From Flavobacteriaceae bacterium (GTDB lineage Bacteria; Bacteroidota; Bacteroidia; Flavobacteriales; Flavobacteriaceae): DNA of 42,358 bases. The stretch covers positions 1 through 42,358 of the forward strand of contig PAAD01000001.1 of NCBI GenBank assembly GCA_002698745.1, in the 5' to 3' direction. The stretch's first letter is position 1. Each line of letters starts with the position of its first letter. The notes under the pieces were generated by a model. It ran no database searches. It worked only from the letters and a program-made list of their open reading frames with translations, and was not told where the DNA came from. The translations under genes and the position numbers were made by a program. This document shows, piece by piece, positions 9,590 to 19,094 of this stretch.

Positions 9590-10221
9590 AGTTTGCGCAA
9601 GAGTGTTAGCCCATCCCTAACTGGAAGTATTAGCGTTTCTACACGTTTATCGCTAGCTACTTTTTTATTGAAAAACTGAAGTGATCGTGTTGCTTCGTCT
9701 ACTGCGATTTCCATCACTTTCCCAGACCATAATACATTATCAGCAATTATTAATCCCCCTGAACGCAGCCGATCAACAATCAAATCAAAGTAGAGCGGAT
9801 ACTGCTCCTTATCGGCATCAATAAATACAAAGTCAAAAGTTCCTTTAATTGTAGGAATAATTTCGGAAGCATTTCCCAAATGCTGAATGATTTGATTTCC
9901 ATAACCTGAGGCATCAAAGTATCTGCGTTGCATGTCGGAAAGTTCCTCGTTTTTATCAATAGTATCAATTTGCCCATCTGTTTGTAAACCTTCTGCCAGA
10001 CATAGGGCCGAATAACCTGTATAGGTGCCAATTTCCAAGATACGTTTTGGAGACGCTAATTTAGATAATAATGCTAATAAACGCCCTTGATATGCACCAC
10101 TCAACATGCGTGGCTGCAACACCTTTAGTTGGGTTTCTCGTGCTAGCTTTTGCAGCAATATGGGTTCTTGCTCGGTGTGTTTTGCTACATATGCTTCTAA
10201 ATTTGAGTCTAAAAAATTCAT
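9586..10221 (-). CDS. class I O-methyltransferase (caffeoyl-CoA OMT-like)
   Basis: RILEIGTYTGYSALCLAEGL, FDFVFIDADKEQYPLYFDLI, GGLIIADNVLWSGKV. Confidence 0.9.
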   Translation of the reverse strand: MNFLDSNLEAYVAKHTEQEPILLQKLARETQLKVLQPRMLSGAYQGRLLALLSKLASPKRILEIGTYTGYSALCLAEGLQTDGQIDTIDKNEELSDMQRRYFDASGYGNQIIQHLGNASEIIPTIKGTFDFVFIDADKEQYPLYFDLIVDRLRSGGLIIADNVLWSGKVMEIAVDEATRSLQFFNKKVASDKRVETLILPVRDGLTLLRKL

Positions 10222-10841
10222 GCTTTTTTGGGTCTTGCGTATTCGAAGCGGTCTAGTAATTTCGTTGTCGCGTAGCCGTCTAATCCGTTTATGGCTACTG
10301 TATTGGCGTTTTCAAGTTTTAGCCATCCATCATCTTGTTGGATATCTAGGTCTGCAACAAAAACATGTTCAATTGAGCTAACCAAAAGTAAAGTGTCATT
10401 TTCTTTAATTTCATATTCATTTAAGTACCTACAACCCAAACGTATTTTTGCGCCTTTCACAAAAGGGGCAGCGAAGTTTCCAAGAAATTCTTCTTCCAAA
10501 TCTGTTTTGGTAAATTCTGAAATTTCATCTGGATATTTTGCGGAAGTGTGATGGGCATCTTCAATGATATCACTATAGATGTGGTTTATCGTAAAAATTC
10601 CAGTGTCTTTAATGTTACGATAGGTGTCTCTTGGCACAGTAGTAGGGCGCAGAATAAAGCCAATCAATGGCGGATTACTTCCAAGATGTGTAATGCTACT
10701 AAAAACAGCTACATTGCTTACGCCATTAAGCGATTTTGTTCCCAATAAATTTGCCGATTTAAAGCCTGTGCAACTATTGATTAGATTTAACCGAAAGATT
10801 TTGTCCATCTGGTTAATATCTGTACGTGTATAATGTATCAT
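10218..10841 (-). CDS. flavin reductase family protein (FMN-binding split barrel)
   Basis: GTKSLNGVSNVAVFSSITHLGSNPPLIGFILRP...TGIFTINH; 4-nt overlap with the OMT gene. Confidence 0.85.
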   Translation of the reverse strand: MIHYTRTDINQMDKIFRLNLINSCTGFKSANLLGTKSLNGVSNVAVFSSITHLGSNPPLIGFILRPTTVPRDTYRNIKDTGIFTINHIYSDIIEDAHHTSAKYPDEISEFTKTDLEEEFLGNFAAPFVKGAKIRLGCRYLNEYEIKENDTLLLVSSIEHVFVADLDIQQDDGWLKLENANTVAINGLDGYATTKLLDRFEYARPKKA

Positions 10842-10897
10842 GGCGCTTTTGGTGCAAACTTACGCAATACGTTGAATTTAGTTACTTTTACGCTTCC

Positions 10898-10972
10898 GGG
10901 TCATTAACTCAGTTGGTTCAGAGTGTCGCCTTGACAGGGCGGAAGTCATTGGTTCGAATCCAATATGACCCA
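10898..10972 (+). tRNA. tRNA-Val (anticodon GAC)
   Basis: Full cloverleaf: acceptor GGGTCAT/ATGACCC, D-stem ACTC/GAGT, anticodon stem TCGCC/GGCGG with loop TTGACAG, T-stem ATTGG/CCAAT with TTCGAAT loop; discriminator A; CCA not encoded. Confidence 0.95.
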
Positions 10973-10978
10973 CAAAAT

Positions 10979-11386
10979 ATGATTTTTCAAAAAGAAATAA
11001 GCCTTCCGCCCTTCTCTAGGGGATTTCATTTAATCACCTCACATGTTTTAGAAGAAATGCCAAAAAATTGTGGAATCGTTCATGTTTTTATTAAGCACAC
11101 TTCTGCAAGCATTACAATTAACGAAAACGCTGATCCAAGTGTTAGATTGGATTTTGAAACACACTTTAATAAATTAGTTTCAGAAGAAGACACGCATTAC
11201 ACCCACACGATTGAAGGTCCTGATGACATGACCTCACATATTAAAAGCAGTATTTTGGGATCTTCTGTGAGCTTTCCTGTAAAAGATGGGGTGCCACAAT
11301 TGGGTATTTGGCAAGGTGTTTATTTGTGTGAGCATCGCAATAATGCGGGGTCAAGGAAAATTTTTATTACTTTCATAGGACAATAA
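10979..11386 (+). CDS. YjbQ-family (UPF0047 / secondary thiamine-phosphate synthase-like) protein
   Basis: GIVHVFIKHTSASITINENADPSVRLDFE, YTHTIEGPDDMTSHIKSSILG, LGIWQGVYLCEHRN. Start reset to ATG 10979; the ORF-track extension to 10826 crosses the tRNA. Confidence 0.9.
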   Translation: MIFQKEISLPPFSRGFHLITSHVLEEMPKNCGIVHVFIKHTSASITINENADPSVRLDFETHFNKLVSEEDTHYTHTIEGPDDMTSHIKSSILGSSVSFPVKDGVPQLGIWQGVYLCEHRNNAGSRKIFITFIGQ

Positions 11387-11401
11387 TTTAATTTTTAATC
11401 C

Positions 11402-12691
11402 ATGCGAATTGCCTTTCTTCATATAATTTTATCCTTGTTTGTCACGCATGCACAAACCTCAGATTTACTTATCAAGGACCTAATAGAAAAAAACTTAACG
11501 GAGACTATTGAGCTTAGACATTGGTTTCATCAAAATGCTGAGTTGAGCAATAGAGAGTTTAAAACTTCGAAAAGAATTGCGCAAGAATTAAAAAAAATAG
11601 GGCTTAATCCCAAAACAGGAATTGCCAAAACTGGCGTAGTTGCTGTTTTAAATGAAGGTAAGCCAGGACCTGTGGTGGCACTACGTGCCGATATAGACGG
11701 ACTTCCCGTCAAGGAAAGAGCTGATCTTCCATGGGCATCAAAAATGACTGGTCTATACAACGGAGAAGAGGTGCCCGTTATGCACGCTTGTGGCCATGAC
11801 ACACATACTGCCATTTTATTGGCTACCGCAAAAGTTTTGTACAATATAAAAGATCAGATTCCTGGTCAGGTTAAATTTATTTTTCAACCTGCTGAAGAAG
11901 GACCGCCTCCAGGTGAAGAGGGGGGAGCAGAGTTGATGGTAAAAGAAGGTGTTTTAAAAAATCCAGATGTGGACGCCATCTTTGGATTACATATCAGCTC
12001 AAAATCAACCGTTGGTCAAGTCTTACTAAAACCAGGCTCCATCATGGCAGCAGTTGATGAATTTAGGATTGATTTAACGGGTGCGCAAACGCACGGCTCT
12101 ACTCCTTGGACAGGAATTGATCCTATAGTCACGGCATCTCAAATGATTAATTCAATTCAGACCATTGTGAGTAGGAGTATGCCGCTTACTACTGCTGCAG
12201 CTGTTGTTACCATTGGCAGTATTCACGGAGGTGTGAGGAGCAATATAATTCCTGAAAAACTCTATATGTTGGGTACTATTAGGACCTTAGATAATAGTAT
12301 GCGTGCAACTGTTCTCACAAGGTTAGACGAAATTGTTCAAAATGTCGCAGCAGCAAACAATGTGAAGGCTGAAGTAACCTTCATGAATAGTTATCCCGTT
12401 ACTTATAATGATCCAGAACTATATGAAAAGATGCTACCCACACTAATGAGAGTTTGTGGCGCTGACAATGTAAATTATATGGATGCAATTACAGGAGCAG
12501 AAGACTTTTCTTTCTTTCAAAGGGAAGTGCCAGGTGTTTATTTCTTTATCGGTGGCACTTCAAAAGGAATGGATTTAGAAAAGGTTGCACCTCACCACAC
12601 ACCGGACTTTTATGTTGACGATTCGGCATTAGAAACGGGTATTGTTTCCATGACCTCCCTCACTTTAGATTATTTCACAAAAGGTTTATAA
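11402..12691 (+). CDS. M20-family amidohydrolase/peptidase, exported
   Basis: HACGHDTHTAILLATAKVL, FQPAEEGPPPGEEGGAELM, TGAEDFSFF, APHHTPDF; signal peptide. Confidence 0.9.
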   Translation: MRIAFLHIILSLFVTHAQTSDLLIKDLIEKNLTETIELRHWFHQNAELSNREFKTSKRIAQELKKIGLNPKTGIAKTGVVAVLNEGKPGPVVALRADIDGLPVKERADLPWASKMTGLYNGEEVPVMHACGHDTHTAILLATAKVLYNIKDQIPGQVKFIFQPAEEGPPPGEEGGAELMVKEGVLKNPDVDAIFGLHISSKSTVGQVLLKPGSIMAAVDEFRIDLTGAQTHGSTPWTGIDPIVTASQMINSIQTIVSRSMPLTTAAAVVTIGSIHGGVRSNIIPEKLYMLGTIRTLDNSMRATVLTRLDEIVQNVAAANNVKAEVTFMNSYPVTYNDPELYEKMLPTLMRVCGADNVNYMDAITGAEDFSFFQREVPGVYFFIGGTSKGMDLEKVAPHHTPDFYVDDSALETGIVSMTSLTLDYFTKGL

Positions 12692-13942
12692 AATATCAAG
12701 TACTTTTTCTAAAGTAGCACTTCGCGATCCTTTTATAAGTATCTGATCAGTCTCAACTGGATTGTTTCTCAAAAACACATTGAGTTCTTTGACTGATTTA
12801 AAGTAATTTGTATCTACAAGTGATTCATAGGGTTTTCCTACCCAATAACATGCATCAAAGTCATGGTTTAAAACCAAATCAACCAAAGCCTGGTGTTCGG
12901 ACGATTCATAAGTTCCTAGCTCTGCCATGTGTCCCAGTATAACAGCTTTTTTTCCACTTCTTTTACTAAATGCTGCTAAAGCAACTTTCATACTACTTGG
13001 ATTTGCATTGTAAGCGTCAAACGTTAATATCTTTCCATTTTGTTTTATTAGTTGAGATCGGCTGTTGTTAGGAGTGTAATCACTAACGGCTTTGGCAGCT
13101 TTTGATAACGAAACACCAAAGTACGCACCAATGCTTACAGCAGCAGCAATATTTTCTTTGTTGAAGGCACCTACAAGATGTGTAGGAATTTCAATACTTT
13201 GACATGATAATTTTAAGGTTGGTTGTTCTTTTACAATCCTAAATTCGGATGGTTTATAGTTAATATGCTCAATACCACCTATTGATTTAAATAACTTATT
13301 ATCATCTTCATTTACAAAAATAAGCCCGTTATTTTTTTTAATAAAATCATAAAGTTCTGTTTTACCTTTAAGCACACCTTTTTCAGATCCAAATCCTTTA
13401 AGATGTGCTTTACCTACATTGGTAATTAGCCCATGTGTAGGTTGAGTTATTTCACACAAAAATGCAATCTCTTTTATGTGGTTGGCACCCATCTCTATAA
13501 TTGCATGACTGTGTACCGGCTTTAGTCGTAATAGGGTTAGGGGAACGCCTATGTGATTATTGAGGTTTCCATTAGTAGCCAACACATTATGGGTAGTGCC
13601 TAAAACAGCATGCATAAGTGCTTTTGTCGTGGTTTTTCCATTACTACCCGTGAGTGCAATTAATGGAATATCGAATTGGCTTCTGTGAAGTTGTGCAAGC
13701 CCCTGCAATGTTTCTAGCACATCATCTACTAAATAACAATTTGGGTTTGCCTCAGCCACCGCTTTATTATCAACTATCGCAGCTAACGCCCCTTTTTTAA
13801 TTGCTTGGTGCGCAAATGTATTTGCATCGAAGTTTGGGCCGTTGAGGGCGAAAAAAAGTTGGTTGGAATTTATTTTCCTACTATCGGTTTGAACCCCAGA
13901 AGATTTTAAAAATAATTGATAAACTTCATTAAGCGAAGTCAT
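12686..13942 (-). CDS. murF: UDP-N-acetylmuramoyl-tripeptide--D-alanyl-D-alanine ligase
   Basis: VQTDSRKI, LTGSNGKTTTKALMHAVL, NLNNHIGVPLTLLRL, EMGANHIKEIAFL, FDAYNANPSSMKVAL, ILGHMAELG. Start reset to 13942 (MTSLNEVY); the extension to 14011 overlaps gldJ. Confidence 0.95.
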   Translation of the reverse strand: MTSLNEVYQLFLKSSGVQTDSRKINSNQLFFALNGPNFDANTFAHQAIKKGALAAIVDNKAVAEANPNCYLVDDVLETLQGLAQLHRSQFDIPLIALTGSNGKTTTKALMHAVLGTTHNVLATNGNLNNHIGVPLTLLRLKPVHSHAIIEMGANHIKEIAFLCEITQPTHGLITNVGKAHLKGFGSEKGVLKGKTELYDFIKKNNGLIFVNEDDNKLFKSIGGIEHINYKPSEFRIVKEQPTLKLSCQSIEIPTHLVGAFNKENIAAAVSIGAYFGVSLSKAAKAVSDYTPNNSRSQLIKQNGKILTFDAYNANPSSMKVALAAFSKRSGKKAVILGHMAELGTYESSEHQALVDLVLNHDFDACYWVGKPYESLVDTNYFKSVKELNVFLRNNPVETDQILIKGSRSATLEKVLDIL

Positions 13943-13946
13943 GGCT

Positions 13947-15548
13947 TTAGTCTCGCGGACGTTTCTTTTGTTTACTTTCCCCCAAGTATGACATGGCACA
14001 ACGAAAGCCAATATAATCAGCGGCCATAAATTCGGGTAAATAACGTCTTTGAGCAGGATCTAGCCAATATGCACGGTCTTTCCAAGACCCTCCTTTAACA
14101 ACACGTGTTTGGTCTGAAATTAGCGATTTTACTTTTTCTTTATCTTTTATTTGGTCTCCTTTTTTGTTTACTGCAAATTTGTACATTTCATCAGCATCAC
14201 CATTTGGATTGGATTGTACATCCCCATCAAGAAAGTCAGCGTTGTAAGCTTCATTAAAATTTATACGTAGTTGACTATCATTTTTGTCAATTTCAGAAAA
14301 TACTACATCACCAGGCAAGGCCTTAACAGCGAGTTTGTTATTAGCCATGGTATCAATAATTACCTTATCCACAATTTTTGTTTTTCCGTCTTCGTTAATG
14401 GCGGGTTTTTTGTAAAGGTTGCCCCTGTAATAGTTCAAGTCAGAAACATCATTATTTATTATTGGCCGGTAAACATCCGCAACCCACTCAGCCACATTGC
14501 CACCCATGCCATAGAGTCCAAAACTGTTGGGAGAGAATGCTCGTACAGGTGCTGTAATATCAGCATTATCTGAAGACCATCCTGCAACACCACTGTAATC
14601 TCCTTTGCCTTGTTTGAAATTTGCTAACTGGTCTCCTTCATTTTTCCGTTTCGAAGATCTAGTAGAGGCCCCGGACCATGGATATTTCTTTTTGCCACGA
14701 TAATTATTGTATTCTCTAGCTTCATTTAAACCTAAAGCTGCATATTCCCATTCGGCTTCTGTGGGCAAGCGGTATTCTGGAAGCAACAAGCCTTTTTCAC
14801 GTTTGACAAAATTTAACTCAGTTGAATCAGCATCTTTACTGCGTGGCTGAGAGTTCCTGCCAGCTTTTTCGTTAATATCCCCGCCATATGACTGCTTTGG
14901 GGCAAGTAAATATGTTTGAGTATTAAATTCTTTTCCTGGTGAAAGACTGTCGATTTGAATTGAAACCCCTTTCTCAATATATCCTTCACGTTCCAATATA
15001 CTCTCATTAACCCGTTCGGTACGCCATTTAGCGAAGTTTGTTGCTTGTTGCCAAGTAACCCCAACGACGGGATAATCTTGGAAAGAAGGGTGTCGTAAGT
15101 AGTTGTTTACCATATCCTCATTAAAGCCTAGTGGGCTTCGCCAAACCATAGTGTCCGGAAGGGCTGCAGTGTATACATCAGCATATAAATTTCCTTGATT
15201 TTTATAAACGCGCTCAAGCCAATCCAAATATTCGTTGTACATCAAATTTGTAACTTCAGTTTCGTCAAGGTAAAAAGAACGTACTTGCACGCGAACAGGT
15301 GCGTTGTTCCAGTCATGCATTACATCGTCCTGTACTTTACCCTTAACAAAAGTTCCACCTGGTACAAAAACAAGCCCTGGGCCAACTTCTTGGCCTTTAT
15401 AGCCAGTTTCATATTTAAAGCCTCCTCTAGGAGAATTAATGGCTAGTCCCGTTCCCTGTGAAACATTTGATCTGCCTTTACTTGTACTACAACTTGAAAC
15501 AATTGTAATTATTATAGCGGAAATGAATAGATTTGTGTACGTTTTCAT
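13947..15548 (-). CDS. gldJ: gliding motility lipoprotein GldJ (FGE-sulfatase fold)
   Basis: Lipoprotein signal ending VSSC; PGLVFVPGGTFVKG, FYLDETEVTN, YPVVGVTWQQATNFAKWRTERVN, YRLPTEAEWEYAAL, GMGGNVAEWVADVYRP, VVKGGSWKDRAYW; placed next to porU/porV. Confidence 0.93.
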   Translation of the reverse strand: MKTYTNLFISAIIITIVSSCSTSKGRSNVSQGTGLAINSPRGGFKYETGYKGQEVGPGLVFVPGGTFVKGKVQDDVMHDWNNAPVRVQVRSFYLDETEVTNLMYNEYLDWLERVYKNQGNLYADVYTAALPDTMVWRSPLGFNEDMVNNYLRHPSFQDYPVVGVTWQQATNFAKWRTERVNESILEREGYIEKGVSIQIDSLSPGKEFNTQTYLLAPKQSYGGDINEKAGRNSQPRSKDADSTELNFVKREKGLLLPEYRLPTEAEWEYAALGLNEAREYNNYRGKKKYPWSGASTRSSKRKNEGDQLANFKQGKGDYSGVAGWSSDNADITAPVRAFSPNSFGLYGMGGNVAEWVADVYRPIINNDVSDLNYYRGNLYKKPAINEDGKTKIVDKVIIDTMANNKLAVKALPGDVVFSEIDKNDSQLRINFNEAYNADFLDGDVQSNPNGDADEMYKFAVNKKGDQIKDKEKVKSLISDQTRVVKGGSWKDRAYWLDPAQRRYLPEFMAADYIGFRCAMSYLGESKQKKRPRD

Positions 15549-15684
15549 TATAAGTTTTCAATTCATATCAAACTGCAATATACGAATAAATAGTGCGTTA
15601 GTGTACTTACAAAACGAAGTCAAGTCTAAATTAGTATATAACACTTATTATACTATTATTTAATTAGCACCGTTATAATCAAAT

Positions 15685-18600
15685 ATGCGTAACAATTTTA
15701 TAGCTCTTACCTTCTTTATTTTTGGATGGAATTCCATTTCTGCACAGAGCTTGAGTACTCATCCTTTTTTAAACGAAACGATGGTGTCATGGCACCAATT
15801 TAACGTTGAGGAAACCGGAGTTCATAAAATATCCAAAGATTTTTTGAGTAAACTTGATATTCCCGTACAGGAAATAGACCCGAGAACAATCCGAATTTAT
15901 GGACGTGGTGGTCAAATGCTTCCATTGAGATTAGGAGATGATATTGAAAGTTTGTACGAGAATGCATTAATCGTTAAGGGTGAAGAAGATGGTAGTTTTG
16001 ACGATGAAGATTACATCCTTTTTATGGGCTTCGCAAATGATAATTGGAATGAAGAAAGTGAAACCTTCCTAAATCTTTATCACGACACCGCACAATATTA
16101 TATCACTTATGGTAATTCTTTTGGAAAACGCGCCTTAGTTCTAGAGGGTACAAAAACAACTGATGCAGATGCAATTTCAAATGCTATTTACACTGCATTT
16201 ATTGAAGATGACAAATACAATTTAGGGTCTCTTGGAAGGCGTTGGTTTGGCCAGCGTTTTTCTGACGGGCAAGAGGAAACATTTACTATCGAAACTCCCA
16301 ATGTTACGCAGGGTACTCAAATTGATGTTGCTGCACGAGTATCTTCAAACGGGTCAGCAACATCTACATTTAAGTTAACTATTGGTAGTGATGTAGATGT
16401 TGAACCCATAAGTGGTACCAGTAAAACGATAGTTGGATCCGAGCCTAGTACAAGCTTCAATGAGCTTCAGGGTATGCTTCATTTGTCGAAAAATGCCAAA
16501 GAAAGCATTAATGCAAAAATATTGTACAGTTCTAATGGTGATCTTGCTGCAAATGGCTATTTAGATTTTTTAATTGCACAATACCTGAGAGACTTGGATG
16601 GCGCAGGAGGAAGCTTTATATTTTCATTGGAATCCCAAGACACCGTTCAGCAACTAATGGTCGCTTCGGCCTCAAATGAAACTTGTATATGGGAAATAGG
16701 TGTAGATGTAGTTCACATGCCTCCTAAAGGTGCAACGTCATTTGGAAGTGATGTAATTGTGGACGAAAGGAGTAAATATTTCCTATCAACTGCTTATAAA
16801 ACACCGACTTACACTCGCAGCACAAGAGTATTTAATCCGTACTCGGCTTTAAAAAACATTAGCGCTTTACCACCCATTAACTATTTGTTGATTACATCCG
16901 AAGAATTTCGAAAGGAAGCAGAATTATTGGTAAGTCATCGTAAAAATTTTTCTGGACTGTCTGCTCAAGTCGTAACGGTTGAGGAAATTTATCAAGCTTT
17001 TTCAACAGGGCAACAAGATATTGCTGCTATCCGAAACTTTGTCCGCTACTTGTATTTTTCACAAGGCAAAAAACTCAAATACTTATGCTTATTTGGAGAT
17101 ACGAGTTATGATTACAAAAAAATAACTGCTGCTAACGATTTGGTGGTGCCGACTTTTCATGCCTTAAATAGCTTTTCGCTTACAAATTCATTTATGTCCG
17201 ATGATTTTTTTGTTATGTTAGATGAAAATGAAGGAATGCTTACTTCAATTGACCGTATGGATGTTGCAGTTGGGCGTATGGTCTTTTCCAACGCTTCCCA
17301 AGCTCGTATATTGGTAAATAAAGTCATGGATTATGAAAATCCGAAAAATAGAGATAGCTGGAATAACAGTTTTACGATACTTTCTGATGATGCAGACAAA
17401 TCACGTGATAAAGATGATTTCTCTTTACAAGTTAGCCTTAATGATCTTGGTGACGAAATTGTAAACAATAAACCCATATTAAATATTACCAAAATACATT
17501 CTGATGCTTATAAACAAATTGCCTCTGCTGGCGGAGATCGGTACCCAGAAGTAGAGACTGCTCTCAAGAATAGATTGTCTCAAGGGACTTTGGTTGTCAA
17601 TTATTTTGGACATGGAGGTGAAGATGGATTGGCTCAAGAATTTATTGTTGATAAAGACATGGCTTCAAGCTTATTTCACCCAGGAAAATACCCTCTTTTT
17701 ATAACGGTAACTTGTGAGTTCTCTAGATTTGACAACCACATTAGACCTACTGCTGGTGAAATGTTATACCAAAATCCCACAGGTGGTGCCATTGGAATGA
17801 TTTCAACTACTCGGCAGATATATATTAATAAGGGAGTTGACTATAATAAAATTTTATCCAAGTATCTGTTTTCTTATGGAAGTGAAGATTATACTAGTAT
17901 TGCTGAAGCTTTAAGGCTTGCTAAAAATGAATTTACAGATGCAAATCAAAAACGTGTGCTTTTTTATATAGGGGATCCTGCCCTTAAACTTCATATTCCC
18001 AAGCGAGAAATTAACGTAACTCACTTAAATGGAATAGCTATTGATGATATCCCTATTGCTGATCGACAATTTAAAGCTCTTGACAAGATCACCTTAGGCG
18101 GTAAAATATTAGGCCCCTCTGGACTACTTAAGCAAAATTTTAATGGAACAGTTAGCGTCCAAATTTTTGATAAAGAAGTACAGCGTTCAACTCTTGGAAA
18201 TGATCAATCTAAAACAATGGATTTTACAATACTTGGTGAACAGATTTTTGAAGGACTCGCTAGTGTTGTTAATGGTCATTTTTCAACCACTTTCGTCATT
18301 CCAAAAGATATTAACTTAAATGTAGATGCTGCTAAAATTAGCTTTATTGCGTTTAATAATGATAAGACTGAGTCTGTGGGTGGTTTCTCAAATCAATTTA
18401 ATATAGGCGAAATAAATACAGCTGCAGTTAGTGATACACAACCACCACTAATCAACGTTTATTTGGAGAATAGAAGCTTTATCGATGGCGGAAAGGTGTT
18501 TAATAGTCCTATGCTTATTGTTGATTTTGAAGACGAAAATGGTATCAATTCGTCAGGCGGACTGGGCCACGACATCATTGCTACGCTAGACGACAATCAG

Positions 18601-19092
18601 GCTGATCCTTACGTGCTTAATGCTTTTTATTCTACAGTTCTAGATGATTATACAAAAGGCTCTCTTACATTTCCTCTAAATAATTTGGAATTGGGGCTGC
18701 ATACTCTAACAATACGCGCATGGGATACTTACAATAATCCAAGCAGTAAGACCATTAGCTTTACAGTTATTGATAGCAATGAGATTCAAATTGAAAATGT
18801 ATTTAATTCTCCCAATCCTGTTACGGATCAAACAACATTTTTTATAAAACACAACAAGCCAAGGGAGTTGCTTGAAGTGAAAATTTCTATATTTACAGTT
18901 GATGGGAATCGCATCTGGACCAACACTCAAGAAGCATTTTCATCAGGCTACCTAATCGATAGCTTAATGTGGGATTTAAAGACTTATAGCGGACAAAAAG
19001 TAAATAAAGGAATTTATATATATACTATTGAACTTATTTCTAAATTGTCAAGGTCGAATGATTTATATTCAGGAAAAATTATTGTAAATTAA
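15685..19092 (+). CDS. porU: type IX secretion system sortase PorU
   Basis: C25 gingipain-like catalytic regions VVNYFGHGGEDGLAQEF (His) and FITVTCEFSRFDNH (Cys); 1135 aa; C-terminal CTD-like segment NSPNPVTDQTTF...NKGIYIYTIEL; followed by porV. Confidence 0.93.
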   Translation: MRNNFIALTFFIFGWNSISAQSLSTHPFLNETMVSWHQFNVEETGVHKISKDFLSKLDIPVQEIDPRTIRIYGRGGQMLPLRLGDDIESLYENALIVKGEEDGSFDDEDYILFMGFANDNWNEESETFLNLYHDTAQYYITYGNSFGKRALVLEGTKTTDADAISNAIYTAFIEDDKYNLGSLGRRWFGQRFSDGQEETFTIETPNVTQGTQIDVAARVSSNGSATSTFKLTIGSDVDVEPISGTSKTIVGSEPSTSFNELQGMLHLSKNAKESINAKILYSSNGDLAANGYLDFLIAQYLRDLDGAGGSFIFSLESQDTVQQLMVASASNETCIWEIGVDVVHMPPKGATSFGSDVIVDERSKYFLSTAYKTPTYTRSTRVFNPYSALKNISALPPINYLLITSEEFRKEAELLVSHRKNFSGLSAQVVTVEEIYQAFSTGQQDIAAIRNFVRYLYFSQGKKLKYLCLFGDTSYDYKKITAANDLVVPTFHALNSFSLTNSFMSDDFFVMLDENEGMLTSIDRMDVAVGRMVFSNASQARILVNKVMDYENPKNRDSWNNSFTILSDDADKSRDKDDFSLQVSLNDLGDEIVNNKPILNITKIHSDAYKQIASAGGDRYPEVETALKNRLSQGTLVVNYFGHGGEDGLAQEFIVDKDMASSLFHPGKYPLFITVTCEFSRFDNHIRPTAGEMLYQNPTGGAIGMISTTRQIYINKGVDYNKILSKYLFSYGSEDYTSIAEALRLAKNEFTDANQKRVLFYIGDPALKLHIPKREINVTHLNGIAIDDIPIADRQFKALDKITLGGKILGPSGLLKQNFNGTVSVQIFDKEVQRSTLGNDQSKTMDFTILGEQIFEGLASVVNGHFSTTFVIPKDINLNVDAAKISFIAFNNDKTESVGGFSNQFNIGEINTAAVSDTQPPLINVYLENRSFIDGGKVFNSPMLIVDFEDENGINSSGGLGHDIIATLDDNQADPYVLNAFYSTVLDDYTKGSLTFPLNNLELGLHTLTIRAWDTYNNPSSKTISFTVIDSNEIQIENVFNSPNPVTDQTTFFIKHNKPRELLEVKISIFTVDGNRIWTNTQEAFSSGYLIDSLMWDLKTYSGQKVNKGIYIYTIELISKLSRSNDLYSGKIIVN

Positions 19093-19094
19093 AT

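Noticed and set aside
10826-10978. N-terminal extension of the yjbQ ORF in the ORF track
   Set aside because: It reads straight through tRNA-Val; the conserved protein begins at ATG 10979.
13943-14011. N-terminal extension of murF in the ORF track
   Set aside because: It overlaps the 3' end of gldJ; MurF similarity starts at MTSLNEVY (13942).
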